Positions 19,060-26,239 of a stretch of DNA of 34,035 nucleotides are shown piece by piece (within the stretch, counting starts at the first letter, position 1; each line of letters starts with the position of its first letter). Source of the stretch: Deinococcus sp. (GTDB lineage: Bacteria > Deinococcota > Deinococci > Deinococcales > Deinococcaceae); contig NZ_JANYGJ010000143.1 of the NCBI RefSeq assembly GCF_025362455.1, forward strand, positions 1 to 34,035. The letters run 5' to 3'. Under the pieces are notes generated by a model that saw nothing but the letters and a program-made list of their open reading frames with translations, did not search any database and was not told the origin of the DNA. The position numbers and the translations under genes were made by a program.

Positions 19060-19079
19060 CCTCCCCGTGACAGGGGAGG
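19060..19079 (+). promoter_or_regulatory. SD-sequestering hairpin of the TPP switch
   Basis: CCTCCCC (19060-19066) pairs exactly with GGGGAGG (19073-19079), the ribosome binding site located 4 nt before the tenA ATG. The loop is GTGACA; its GTGAC also matches the 3' strand of P1, so it could compete for the P1 5' strand. Confidence 0.75.
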
Positions 19080-19083
19080 CCAG

Positions 19084-19761
19084 ATGATAAACACCGTATT
19101 ACCCGATTTTCTGCCGGAGCTGCTCGGCCCGGCGTTGCAGGCCCGCCGCCGCACGCTGCACGACCATCCGCTGTGGACTGCTACCGAAACTGGAAAGGCC
19201 AGCTCGGCGCAGCTCCGCACTTTTGCGCTGCAAGACGGCCTGCTGGTGCAGCACTCCCGCCAGCTCGAGGCCCTGCTGATCGCCCACGCGCCCGACGAGG
19301 CGGCCCGCGCCACGCTGCTGACCAAACAGCAGCCCAAGGCCGTCTTCGCCGCCCAGGGCGACATCCGTCACTTCGGCGAGGGTCTGGGCCTGAAGGCCAG
19401 CGACTTCGACGATATTGTCCCGCTGGCAGGTTGCGCGGGTCTGAGCGCCACCTATTACTACATGCTGGCCCGCCACGGTTTCCTGGGCCTGCTGACCAGC
19501 CTGAGCGTCAGCGAGAGCGTGTTCATCGCCGTCTGTGCGCGAATCACCCCGGCGCTGCAAAGGCACTACGGTTTATCCGATCAGCAGGTCGCCTTCTTTT
19601 CGCTGCACGACGGTCTGGAAGAGGGCGTCAACGTGGGCGAGGCCGACCTGCTGCGGCGGCTGGCCCGAACCCCCGAAACCCAGGCCCTGGTGCGCCGGGT
19701 CGCGGCCCAGACCTGCGCCGCCGAGGAGCTGTTCTACGACACCGTCTACGCCGCTCGATAA
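19084..19761 (+). CDS. tenA: TenA/PqqC-like thiamin salvage protein
   Basis: A 225-residue all-helical protein of the TenA/THI-4/PqqC fold. TenA enzymes (thiaminase II) release HMP from degraded thiamin. The LRTFALQDGLLVQHSRQLEALL helix, with D51 at the pyrimidine-contact position, and FFSLHDGLEEGVNV fit. However, the region that in classical TenA carries the active-site Cys (PCxW-type) reads LTSLSVSESV at about 137-146, without Cys. It may be of the Cys-less TenA type or act on a different pyrimidine. Being first behind a TPP riboswitch and next to HMP-type transporter genes supports a thiamin-salvage role. The stop is 13 bp before thiX. Confidence 0.85.
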   Translation: MINTVLPDFLPELLGPALQARRRTLHDHPLWTATETGKASSAQLRTFALQDGLLVQHSRQLEALLIAHAPDEAARATLLTKQQPKAVFAAQGDIRHFGEGLGLKASDFDDIVPLAGCAGLSATYYYMLARHGFLGLLTSLSVSESVFIAVCARITPALQRHYGLSDQQVAFFSLHDGLEEGVNVGEADLLRRLARTPETQALVRRVAAQTCAAEELFYDTVYAAR

Positions 19762-19774
19762 CACGGCACAGGCG

Positions 19775-20590
19775 ATGAACACGGCGCGGCGAAACAAGCG
19801 AACTAAACGAAACAAGAATAAACGAAATAAGATAGTCGCTCTCTGGCCCGCGCTGGCTCTGGGCCTGGGTGTGCTGGCGCTCTCGGAGGCGGCCTCGCGG
19901 CTGGGCTGGGCGCTGCCGAACGTCTGGCCCGCGCCCAGCAGCGTGCTCCGGGCGCTCTACGACAACCCCGACGTCTTGGCCATGCACACCCTGCAAACCC
20001 TGCTGGAAACCGGGCTGGGCCTGGCGCTGGCGCTGGTGCTGGGGGTGGCTTTCGCGCTGGCGCTGCGGCGCTCGCAGGCCCTGAGCCGGACGCTGATGCC
20101 CTGGCTGATCGTCTCGCAGACCATTCCGACCATCGCGCTCGCACCCCTGCTGCTGGTCTGGATCGGCTTCGGGCTGTGGCCGAAAATCATCATCGTGACG
20201 CTGTTCTGCTTCTTCCCCATCACCGTTTCGACGCTGGGCGGCCTGAGAGAGCCCCAGCCGCTGCTCGAAGACCTGTTGCGCAGCTACAACGCTTCCGGGC
20301 GCCAGCGAGACGCGCTGCTGAGGTTCCCCGCCGCCCTGCCCGCCTTCTTTTCGGGCCTGCGCCTGGCCGCCAGCTACGCCGTCACCGCCGCCATCGTCGG
20401 CGAGTACGTCGGCGGCTACGCCGGGCTGGGCATCTTCATCCAGACCAGCGCCAACGCCCGCGCCCTGCCGCTGGTCTTCGCCGCCATCACCCTCAGCGCC
20501 GCGTTGAGCGTGCTGCTGGTCGCTCTGGTCGGCCTGGCCGAACGCGCCGCCCTGCGGGGCCGTCCCCCTGTGACCGAGGAGAACGTATGA
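19775..20590 (+). CDS. thiX: ThiX-like ABC transporter permease (HMP/thiamin precursor uptake)
   Basis: A 271-residue inner-membrane permease of the BPD/SsuC-TauC type with about six membrane segments. The loop SQTIPTIALAPLLLVWIGFGLWPKI and the EAA-like region (LLRFPAALPAFFSGLRLAASYAVTAAIVGEYVGG) are characteristic. The N-terminus (residues 3-19) is an extraordinary Lys/Arg/Asn-rich tract (ARRNKRTKRNKNKRNK) written in AT-rich DNA, out of character with the gene. It lies behind the TPP riboswitch and overlaps thiY by ATGA, so it is part of one operon. The ThiXYZ system imports hydroxymethylpyrimidine or its N-formyl form. No ATPase gene (thiZ) is present here. Confidence 0.88.
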   Translation: MNTARRNKRTKRNKNKRNKIVALWPALALGLGVLALSEAASRLGWALPNVWPAPSSVLRALYDNPDVLAMHTLQTLLETGLGLALALVLGVAFALALRRSQALSRTLMPWLIVSQTIPTIALAPLLLVWIGFGLWPKIIIVTLFCFFPITVSTLGGLREPQPLLEDLLRSYNASGRQRDALLRFPAALPAFFSGLRLAASYAVTAAIVGEYVGGYAGLGIFIQTSANARALPLVFAAITLSAALSVLLVALVGLAERAALRGRPPVTEENV

Positions 20591-20612
20591 ACTTCAAGCC
20601 TATGAACTTCAA
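20587..20612. repeat. 15-bp-period duplication of a start codon
   Basis: ATGAACTTCAA occurs at 20587-20597 and 20602-20612, doubling the first codons of thiY in frame. Only the first copy overlaps the thiX stop. Confidence 0.9.
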
Positions 20613-21582
20613 ACTGCTGATGACTGCTCTGCTGCTCGGAACCGCCCAGGCTGCCCCCTTGCAAGACGTTTCCCTGGCCCTCGACTGGACGCCCAACGTC
20701 AACCATATCGGCGTGTACGTGGCGCAGCAACAGGGCTGGTACGCGCAGGCGGGCGTGAAGCTGCGGATTTTGCCCTACGGCACCGCGTCGCCCGAAGTGC
20801 TGGTCACGGCGGGCCGCGCCGATGTGGGCATCTCCGGTTCCGAGAGCGTGACCGCCGCGCAGGTCTCGGCCAATCCGGTGGTGAGCATCGCCGCCATCCT
20901 GGGCACCAACACCGCCGCCTTCGCCGTGCTGCAACGGTCCGCCGTCACCCGCCCCCGGCAGCTCGACGGCAAGATCTACGCCGCCTTCGGGGCGCCCTAC
21001 GAGGCCCCCATCGTCGGGCGGCTGATCCGCAGCGACGGCGGGCAGGGCACCTTCAAAAGCCCGGTGCTGAGTGCCGGTGGCCTGAGCGCGCTGCTGTCTG
21101 GCCGCGCCGACTTCATGTGGATTTTCGAGGGCACCGAGGGCGTGGAAGCCCGGCGCCAGGGCACGCCGCTGCGCACCTTCTCGATGACGAAATTCGGCGT
21201 GCCCGATTACTACACGCCGGTCTTCGTGGCCGATCCGAAGGGGCTGAACACCACCTCGCCCCGGCTCAGGGCCTTCCTGAAAGCCACCGCACGCGGCTAC
21301 GAGTACGCCCGCGCCCACCCGAAAGAAGCCGCCGCGCTGATGCTCAGGGCCTTGCCCAAAGGCACCTTTCCCGACCCCGGCGTGCTCACGGACGGGGCCA
21401 CCTGGCTCAGCACCCACAACGCCTACGCCCGGCCCGGTCAGCCCTGGGGCGTGCAGTCGCTCAAAGTCTGGACCGACTTCCCGGCGTTCTTGCTCAAGAA
21501 CGGCGCCGTCAAAGACCCGCAGGGTAAAACGGTGACCAAGCTGGAGTATGCAAAGCTGTTTACGAACGAATTGCTCCGCTGA
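20587..21582 (+). CDS. thiY: ThiY-like NMT1-family substrate-binding protein
   Basis: A 331-residue periplasmic protein of the NMT1/THI5-like family: a short signal peptide (FKLLMTALLLGTAQA, cleavage near residue 22), then VSLALDWTPNVNHIGVYVAQQQGWYAQAGVKL, the diagnostic N-terminal block, and later GISGSESVTAAQ and FMWIFEGTEG. It delivers the pyrimidine precursor to ThiX. The gene begins within the thiX stop (ATGA). Two start codons 15 bp apart come from a tandem duplication (MNFKPMNFKL), and either could be used. It ends the operon; a dispersed inverted repeat follows downstream. It is a homologue of the ribY-like protein at 24836-25831. Confidence 0.9.
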   Translation: MNFKPMNFKLLMTALLLGTAQAAPLQDVSLALDWTPNVNHIGVYVAQQQGWYAQAGVKLRILPYGTASPEVLVTAGRADVGISGSESVTAAQVSANPVVSIAAILGTNTAAFAVLQRSAVTRPRQLDGKIYAAFGAPYEAPIVGRLIRSDGGQGTFKSPVLSAGGLSALLSGRADFMWIFEGTEGVEARRQGTPLRTFSMTKFGVPDYYTPVFVADPKGLNTTSPRLRAFLKATARGYEYARAHPKEAAALMLRALPKGTFPDPGVLTDGATWLSTHNAYARPGQPWGVQSLKVWTDFPAFLLKNGAVKDPQGKTVTKLEYAKLFTNELLR

Positions 21583-21644
21583 GGGCGTTGATGGAAAAAG
21601 CATCGCTATGGCTGAGATCGGCAGGCGACCCGTAACAACCTATC

Positions 21645-21713
21645 TGTCATCCTGAGTGAAAAGAAGGATCTCGCTGTTCAACGACGAGATTCTTCGCTTT
21701 GCTCAGGATGACA
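21645..21713. repeat. Dispersed inverted-repeat element (copy 1)
   Basis: TGTCATCCTGAG (21645-21656) is the exact complement of CTCAGGATGACA (21702-21713). Inside, an imperfect second arm pairs AAGGATCTCG with CGAGATTCTTC. The element could fold into one long hairpin and lies between convergent genes. Its ends resemble those of a second element at 24650-24713. Confidence 0.85.
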
Positions 21714-21721
21714 CTCTTTTT

Positions 21722-22576
21722 TTACTGCCCACTCCCTACTTCCCATTCTTCCAGCGTCTCCTGTGCCTCTCTGACGTGCAGCTCCTCGATCATGCGGCCC
21801 CGCAGGCTGCTCAGGCTGTGGCCTGCGGCGCGGCCCGCTGCCCAGGCATCCAGCAGTTCGCGGGCGGCCTGGGCCTCGGCGGCGCTGACGCCGTAGACGC
21901 GGCGGGCGGCCTCCAACTGGGCGGGGTGAATCAGCGTCTTGCCGTCGAAGCCCAGCTCGCGGCCCTGGACGCATTCGGCCTCGAAACCGGCTTCGTCCTG
22001 GTAGTCGTTGTACACGCCGTCGAGCACGAATTTGCCGTGGGCGCGGGCGGCCAGCACCATCCGGCTGAGCGAGTAGAGCAGCGGCGTCCGGCCCGGCCCC
22101 AGTTTTCCGGTGGACATCGTGCGGGCACGCAGTTCGGCGCTCAGGTCGTTGCTTCCGGCGATCAGTCCGGCGACCCCGTGCTCGGCGGCGAGGTCGGGGG
22201 CGGCCAGCACGCCGCGCGGCGTCTCGATCATCAGCCACAGCGGCAGCCCCGGCGCGAAGCTGCGCACGGCGCCGCTCTCCTCGACCTTGGGCAGCACCAG
22301 GCCGTCGGGGCGGGCGGCCAGCACGGCGCCCCGGTCCTGGTGTTCCCAGGCGCTGCCGAAACTGTTCAGGCGCACCAGCACCGTCCCCGCGAAGCCCTGC
22401 CCCGCGAAGCCCTGGCGCAGCGCGGCGCAGACGTTGTGGCGGGCTCGTTCCTTGTGCTCCGGCGCCACCGCGTCTTCGAGGTCCAGAATAATCAGGTCGG
22501 CGCCCAGCGTCCGGGCCTTCTCGATGGCGCGGGGCTTGTCGCCCGGCACGTAGAGCGCGGTGTGTGGGCGCTTCAT
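21722..22576 (-). CDS. CitE-like HpcH/HpaI aldolase/citrate lyase family protein
   Basis: A 284-residue TIM-barrel lyase of the CitE family. Blocks in order: ALYVPGDKPRAIEKA, DLIILDLEDAVAPEHKERAR (metal/CoA-binding acidic block), VLVRLN, VLPKVEE, LPLWLMIETPRGVL, GLIAGSNDLSAEL and DEAGFEAECVQGRELGFDGKTLIHPAQLEAAR. Such proteins cleave citryl-CoA or malyl/methylmalyl-CoA-like thioesters using Mg; the exact substrate is open, and CitE-like proteins often lack citrate lyase partners, as here. ATG 22576 overlaps the stop of a 30-aa hydrophobic ORF. The last residues (EEWEVGSGQ) are encoded by a dispersed repeat tract. An exact 15-bp duplication gives QGFAGQGFAG. Confidence 0.9.
   Translation of the reverse strand: MKRPHTALYVPGDKPRAIEKARTLGADLIILDLEDAVAPEHKERARHNVCAALRQGFAGQGFAGTVLVRLNSFGSAWEHQDRGAVLAARPDGLVLPKVEESGAVRSFAPGLPLWLMIETPRGVLAAPDLAAEHGVAGLIAGSNDLSAELRARTMSTGKLGPGRTPLLYSLSRMVLAARAHGKFVLDGVYNDYQDEAGFEAECVQGRELGFDGKTLIHPAQLEAARRVYGVSAAEAQAARELLDAWAAGRAAGHSLSSLRGRMIEELHVREAQETLEEWEVGSGQ
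22385..22414. repeat. Exact 15-bp tandem duplication inside CitE-like gene
   Basis: CCCCGCGAAGCCCTG occurs at 22385-22399 and again at 22400-22414, encoding a doubled QGFAG on the minus strand. Confidence 0.95.
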
Positions 22577-22665
22577 GTGTGTGGACGGCGCTTCCGGGCC
22601 GCACCGGAGGCGAGCAGGAACGGCAGCAGGGCCAACAGGTATCGCCAGCGGTGAAGGGAGCGCAT
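22573..22665 (-). CDS. 30-aa single-span membrane peptide overlapping CitE-like gene
   Basis: A 30-residue reading frame with a basic start (MRSLHRWR), one hydrophobic stretch (YLLALLPFLLASGAA) and a very basic end (RKRRPHT), the layout of a small membrane peptide. TATGCT lies 5 nt before its ATG, matching the leaderless -10 pattern, and its TGA overlaps the ATG of the CitE-like gene (ATGA). The promoter therefore points at this ORF rather than at the CitE-like start, so it is probably translated. It may be a coupling leader or a functional small protein; homology is unknown. Confidence 0.55.
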   Translation of the reverse strand: MRSLHRWRYLLALLPFLLASGAARKRRPHT

Positions 22666-22670
22666 GGCTC

Positions 22671-22676
22671 AGCATA
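22671..22676 (-). promoter_or_regulatory. -10 box (TATGCT) of small ORF/CitE-like unit
   Basis: TATGCT ends 5 nt before the ATG at 22665 and begins shortly after the stop of the upstream gene at 22681. Confidence 0.5.
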
Positions 22677-22680
22677 GCGA

Positions 22681-23343
22681 TCAGTGGAGGTCAGGCGGAG
22701 TGGGCGAGTCTGAAGCGTCGCCGTCTGAGTCAATGCCGGGCAGACGCTGGGCGGTGAATTCTGCGGCGATGACGAAGGTTTCCACGAACCAGCCAGTGGA
22801 CCAGTCGAGTTGCAGGATCAGGGTCGGCGCGGGCTGGCGCGGGTTGCGGGGTCCAAACTTCAGCAGGTTAGGCCGGGTCTGATGGGCTCCTAGCACCTGG
22901 CGGTACTTTTCGAGCAAACTCAGCGGGCCGGAGGCGACGGCGCCGACGCCGAACGACCAGTTGGGTGCGTGGTAGACGTGCTCGGCGGGACCATATTCCG
23001 CCTCGTCGTGAACGGCCTTCAGGTCGAGTTCGAGCCGGGCGGCGTCGGCGGGCGAAGAGGCGTACATCACCCGGCCATGCTCCTCCTGCCAGCCTCTCAG
23101 GCGCGGATGCTCGGCCCTGACCACCGGCAGCACCAGGCCGAAGCTCAGGCTGTGCTCGGCCACTCCGGCGGCAACGATCTGCCAGCGCTCGTTCACGTCC
23201 TGGTTGTTCGAGTCGTAGCCGACGAAGGCCAGCTCCAGTTTCAGGTGCCGGTCCGTGCCCCGCGCCGCGTCGAGCGTGGCCCGCACGAACTGATCGTCTA
23301 TGGCCTGTTCCAGCTCCAGCATTCTCGCCGCGAATTCATCCAT
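22681..23343 (-). CDS. Hypothetical protein
   Basis: A 220-residue soluble protein with no domain I can name. The N-terminal part is helical and acidic (MDEFAARMLELEQAIDDQF); the middle has strands such as HLKLELAFVGYDS, SLSFGLVLPVVRAEHPRL and LELDLKAVHDEA. A Trp/aromatic-rich part (HAPNWSFGVGAVASGPLSLLEKYRQVLGAH, LQLDWSTGWFVETFVIAAEF) precedes an acidic Asp/Ser/Pro tail. There is no signal peptide or membrane segment. The ATG at 23343 has GGGAG about 7 nt upstream. It is separated from the RIO-like kinase by a terminator, so probably has its own promoter, and lies just upstream of the CitE unit. Confidence 0.72.
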   Translation of the reverse strand: MDEFAARMLELEQAIDDQFVRATLDAARGTDRHLKLELAFVGYDSNNQDVNERWQIVAAGVAEHSLSFGLVLPVVRAEHPRLRGWQEEHGRVMYASSPADAARLELDLKAVHDEAEYGPAEHVYHAPNWSFGVGAVASGPLSLLEKYRQVLGAHQTRPNLLKFGPRNPRQPAPTLILQLDWSTGWFVETFVIAAEFTAQRLPGIDSDGDASDSPTPPDLH

Positions 23344-23371
23344 ATTCAGCTCCCGATGCCTCAGTTTTCAC

Positions 23372-23401
23372 AAAAAAGCCGCCCCCAACTCGGAGGGCGG
23401 C
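23372..23401 (-). terminator. Rho-independent terminator after RIO-like kinase
   Basis: On the minus strand GCCGCCC pairs with GGGCGGC (23395-23401 with 23378-23384), and six T follow (23372-23377). Confidence 0.92.
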
Positions 23402-23414
23402 ACTCGATCCGTGC

Positions 23415-24278
23415 TCATGGCAGGCGCAGTCGGGGACGGTCCACAAGCGTCCGGGCCAGGCGCTCGACTTCGCGCAGGGTGCTCTCCTCGTCCTCACGGA
23501 TGCCGTGGCGCTTGAAGCTCAGGGCCAGGCTGTGGGCGTCGCGCCGCAGCAGCGATTGCAGGTTGGGGTTGGTCTTGTCGCTGACCTGGGGGAAATCAAT
23601 CATCATCACGCTCCCCTCCCACCACAGGAGGTTGTAGGTGCTGTAGTCGCCGTGGACCAGTCCCAGTTTGTGCAGCCGCGCCATGGCTTCCAGCGACTGT
23701 CGCCAGGCCGACTGGGCCTCGTCCGGACTCAATCTCGCCTCGCTGAGCCGGGGGGCGGGGGCGTTCTCGTCGCCGATAAAGCGCATCAGCACGGCGGGAC
23801 TGGACTGCACGTAATCGAAGGGCTCAGGGCCGATCAGCGGTTCGGGCACCGGCAATCCGGCGTTCCAGAGCTGCCACAGCACCATGTACTCGCTGGCGAC
23901 CCACAGATCTTGCAGGGCAGCGGCGCCGCGTGAGCCGCGTGCGGCAATCGCCTTGTTCACGGCGTCGCTGCTGCGGGCCAGGCCCAGACCGTACTGGCCG
24001 GTGTTCTTGAAGCTGCGTGCTGCCACGTCGCGGTAGATTTTGAGGGCGATCAGCCCCTGGTCGCCGCGAGCCTGGTAGACGGTGGCTTCCTTGCCGCTCT
24101 TGATCTCGGCCATCACTTCCGTAATGACGCCCAGCATCTCCAGTTGCGCGAACACCGGGTCGACCGTCTCGGCGCCGGAGCCCAGATCGGCCAGCTTGCG
24201 TTTGCCCTGCGGCTTACGGCGTTTGCGGGCGAGTTTTTGCTCGGCGTCGGCGTCCTCGTGCTCGAAGGCGCGGCTCAA
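23415..24278 (-). CDS. RIO1-like serine/threonine kinase
   Basis: A 287-residue atypical kinase of the RIO family. After a basic N-terminus (KLARKRRKPQGKRKLADL) come a nucleotide-loop variant (SGKEATVYQARG, 61-72), the ATP-binding lysine K80 in IALKIYRD, and the catalytic LGLVHGDYSTYNLLW with D211 and N216. The metal-binding Asp is D228 in MMIDFPQ. All catalytic residues are kept, so it should be active. RIO1 kinases act in ribosome maturation in archaea and eukaryotes; the bacterial role is unknown. The start is TTG 24278 because a stop (TAA) lies in frame 8 codons upstream and no ATG precedes the domain. Two small ORFs precede it in the same direction. Confidence 0.9.
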   Translation of the reverse strand: MSRAFEHEDADAEQKLARKRRKPQGKRKLADLGSGAETVDPVFAQLEMLGVITEVMAEIKSGKEATVYQARGDQGLIALKIYRDVAARSFKNTGQYGLGLARSSDAVNKAIAARGSRGAAALQDLWVASEYMVLWQLWNAGLPVPEPLIGPEPFDYVQSSPAVLMRFIGDENAPAPRLSEARLSPDEAQSAWRQSLEAMARLHKLGLVHGDYSTYNLLWWEGSVMMIDFPQVSDKTNPNLQSLLRRDAHSLALSFKRHGIREDEESTLREVERLARTLVDRPRLRLP

Positions 24279-24299
24279 GCGGCGCTCGGTGTGGGGCGG

Positions 24300-24452
24300 T
24301 TAGTGAGGGAGAAGATTCCTGAAATCGGGTGCAGCATGCTGGCTCCGTAGACTTGCTCTGATCGGGCGGGCGCCGGGAAGAACCACTCCCAGGGCGACAT
24401 TGACGAAATCGGTTGAAACGCTGATCTTGGTGATGAAGTTGTTTTCGGTCAT
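24300..24452 (-). CDS. 50-aa small ORF with strong SD, upstream of RIO-like kinase
   Basis: A reading frame of 50 residues with one of the best ribosome binding sites in the window (AAAGGAGGTG, about 8 nt before the ATG). The protein has a mildly hydrophobic middle (DFVNVALGVVLPGARP) and a polar end; no family is recognised. It ends 21 bp before the TTG of the RIO-like kinase, so it is probably in the same transcript. Its ATG overlaps the stop of a still smaller ORF (24449-24538). Base composition around its start is more AT-rich than the neighbours. The strong SD argues for real translation. Confidence 0.65.
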   Translation of the reverse strand: MTENNFITKISVSTDFVNVALGVVLPGARPIRASLRSQHAAPDFRNLLPH

Positions 24453-24538
24453 TTTGCTGCACCTCCTTTCGGTGTTGTCCTTAGCTTAGCAGGTGTGCAG
24501 CCTGTGAGGAAGGCGCAGCAGGCGCAGTAAGCCACCAT
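24449..24538 (-). CDS. 29-aa cysteine-rich mini ORF, possible leader peptide
   Basis: A 29-residue frame starting at ATG 24538 (AAAAGG upstream) with cysteines at positions 5, 7, 8 and 14 (MVAYCACCAFLTGC) and a Lys-rich tail. The SD of the following 50-aa ORF lies within its 3' part, and its TGA overlaps that ORF's ATG (ATGA). Translation of this frame could open or block the next SD, as in leader-peptide control. There is no independent proof that it is translated; the frame could also be chance. Confidence 0.35.
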   Translation of the reverse strand: MVAYCACCAFLTGCTPAKLRTTPKGGAAK

Positions 24539-24649
24539 GCTTAGCCTTTTCGGCGCATGAAACTGTCGCGCCTGACCTGTTTGGGCGGGGGAGTGGGGCG
24601 GCGGGATGTTGACGAAGGCAGGATGTCTGGGCACTCGGCAGCTTGATTC

Positions 24650-24713
24650 CTGTCGCCCTGAGATGAGCGAAGTGCTCCATCCGCCAGACCCTTCGGCAAG
24701 CTCAGGGTGACAG
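24650..24713. repeat. Dispersed inverted-repeat element (copy 2)
   Basis: CTGTCGCCCTGAG (24650-24662) faces CTCAGGGTGACAG (24701-24713), complementary except for one G-T position. Ends match the element at 21645-21713 (TGTC-CCTGAG versus CTCAGG-TGACA), while the interior differs. Confidence 0.8.
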
Positions 24714-24776
24714 ACCCCAGGGAGATTGCCTTGATTTGGACGTCCTCAGCCTCCTTCGCCGTCACGTTGTCCAGAC

Positions 24777-24806
24777 AAAAACCCCCGAACCTGTCCAGGC
24801 CGGGGG
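24777..24806 (-). terminator. Rho-independent terminator after ribY-like gene
   Basis: On the minus strand CCCCCG (from 24806) pairs with CGGGGG (to 24782), with an inner CCTG-GA-CAGG stem, followed by five T. Confidence 0.9.
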
Positions 24807-24835
24807 CGATGTTCAAATCTGAGATCAGCTTGCGC

Positions 24836-25831
<996 letters not shown>

Positions 25832-25868
25832 GATCTGTACCGGCCTGCACGGGTGGCAGGTCGGCTTC

Positions 25869-26047
25869 CTCCTTCTTTCATCCGGACTGTGCCCACCAGT
25901 TCACTGGCGGGAGGACCGTCGGCTCTGGAATTTCACCAGATCGGGCCGGGGCGGTGGTGCAGTCTGCCTCAGCTTCGCGGGCTGGGCTCAGACGTTCGTG
26001 CCTGAGCGGTTACCGCCGGTAGGGAATTTCGCCCTGCCCCGAAGGAT
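25869..26047 (-). promoter_or_regulatory. FMN riboswitch (RFN element)
   Basis: Read on the minus strand from 26047, the conserved RFN blocks appear in order: CTTCGGGGCAGGGCGAAATT, CCCTACCGGCGGTAA, AGCCCGCGAAGC, GATCTGGTGAAATTCCAGAG, CCGACGGT and AGTCCGGATGAAAGAAGG. P1 is CCTTC (26045-26041) with GAAGG (25875-25871). AGGAGG directly follows P1, and a CCTGC/GCAGG hairpin (about 25844-25860) comes next; no T-run terminator is seen. FMN is expected to switch off the downstream binding-protein gene. Confidence 0.96.
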
Positions 26048-26063
26048 GGCTTGCGCCGGGTTC

Positions 26064-26069
26064 ACTATA
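26064..26069 (-). promoter_or_regulatory. -10 box (TATAGT) of FMN-riboswitch transcript
   Basis: TATAGT lies about 17 nt upstream of the first RFN block, where the promoter of the riboswitch RNA is expected. The -35 is not clear. Confidence 0.5.
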
Positions 26070-26121
26070 TCGCCGGGTCTGCATGACGATCGGGACGTTG
26101 GACTGAATGCCCACGCTCGTT

Positions 26122-26182
26122 CTGTGCCTATCTTCCCCGTGCCTACTTCCCTGTGCCTATCTCTCTGTGCCTACTTCTCTGG
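26122..26182. repeat. Tandem pyrimidine-rich repeat, four units of 14-15 bp
   Basis: GTGCCTA-CTTCCC-like units start at 26124, 26139, 26153 and 26167. It lies between the FMN-switch promoter and the divergent DoxX gene. Confidence 0.85.
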
Positions 26183-26239
26183 GCTCGGTCTAAACACGAA
26201 AGCTGGCAGGTGCCCGCCCTTTTCTGCCAGGATGCGGCC

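Larger units (their letters stand above)
24539..24835. other. Intergenic region with repeat and terminator
   Basis: Between the small ORFs and the ribY-like gene. Apart from the inverted-repeat element and the terminator annotated separately, I see no gene. The promoter of the small ORF/RIO unit should lie near 24540-24600, but no clear box can be chosen. Confidence 0.4.

Noticed and set aside
20416..21603. 395-codon frame antisense to thiX/thiY
   Set aside because: Same antisense effect; no domain, no SD or -10, and the forward genes are clear.
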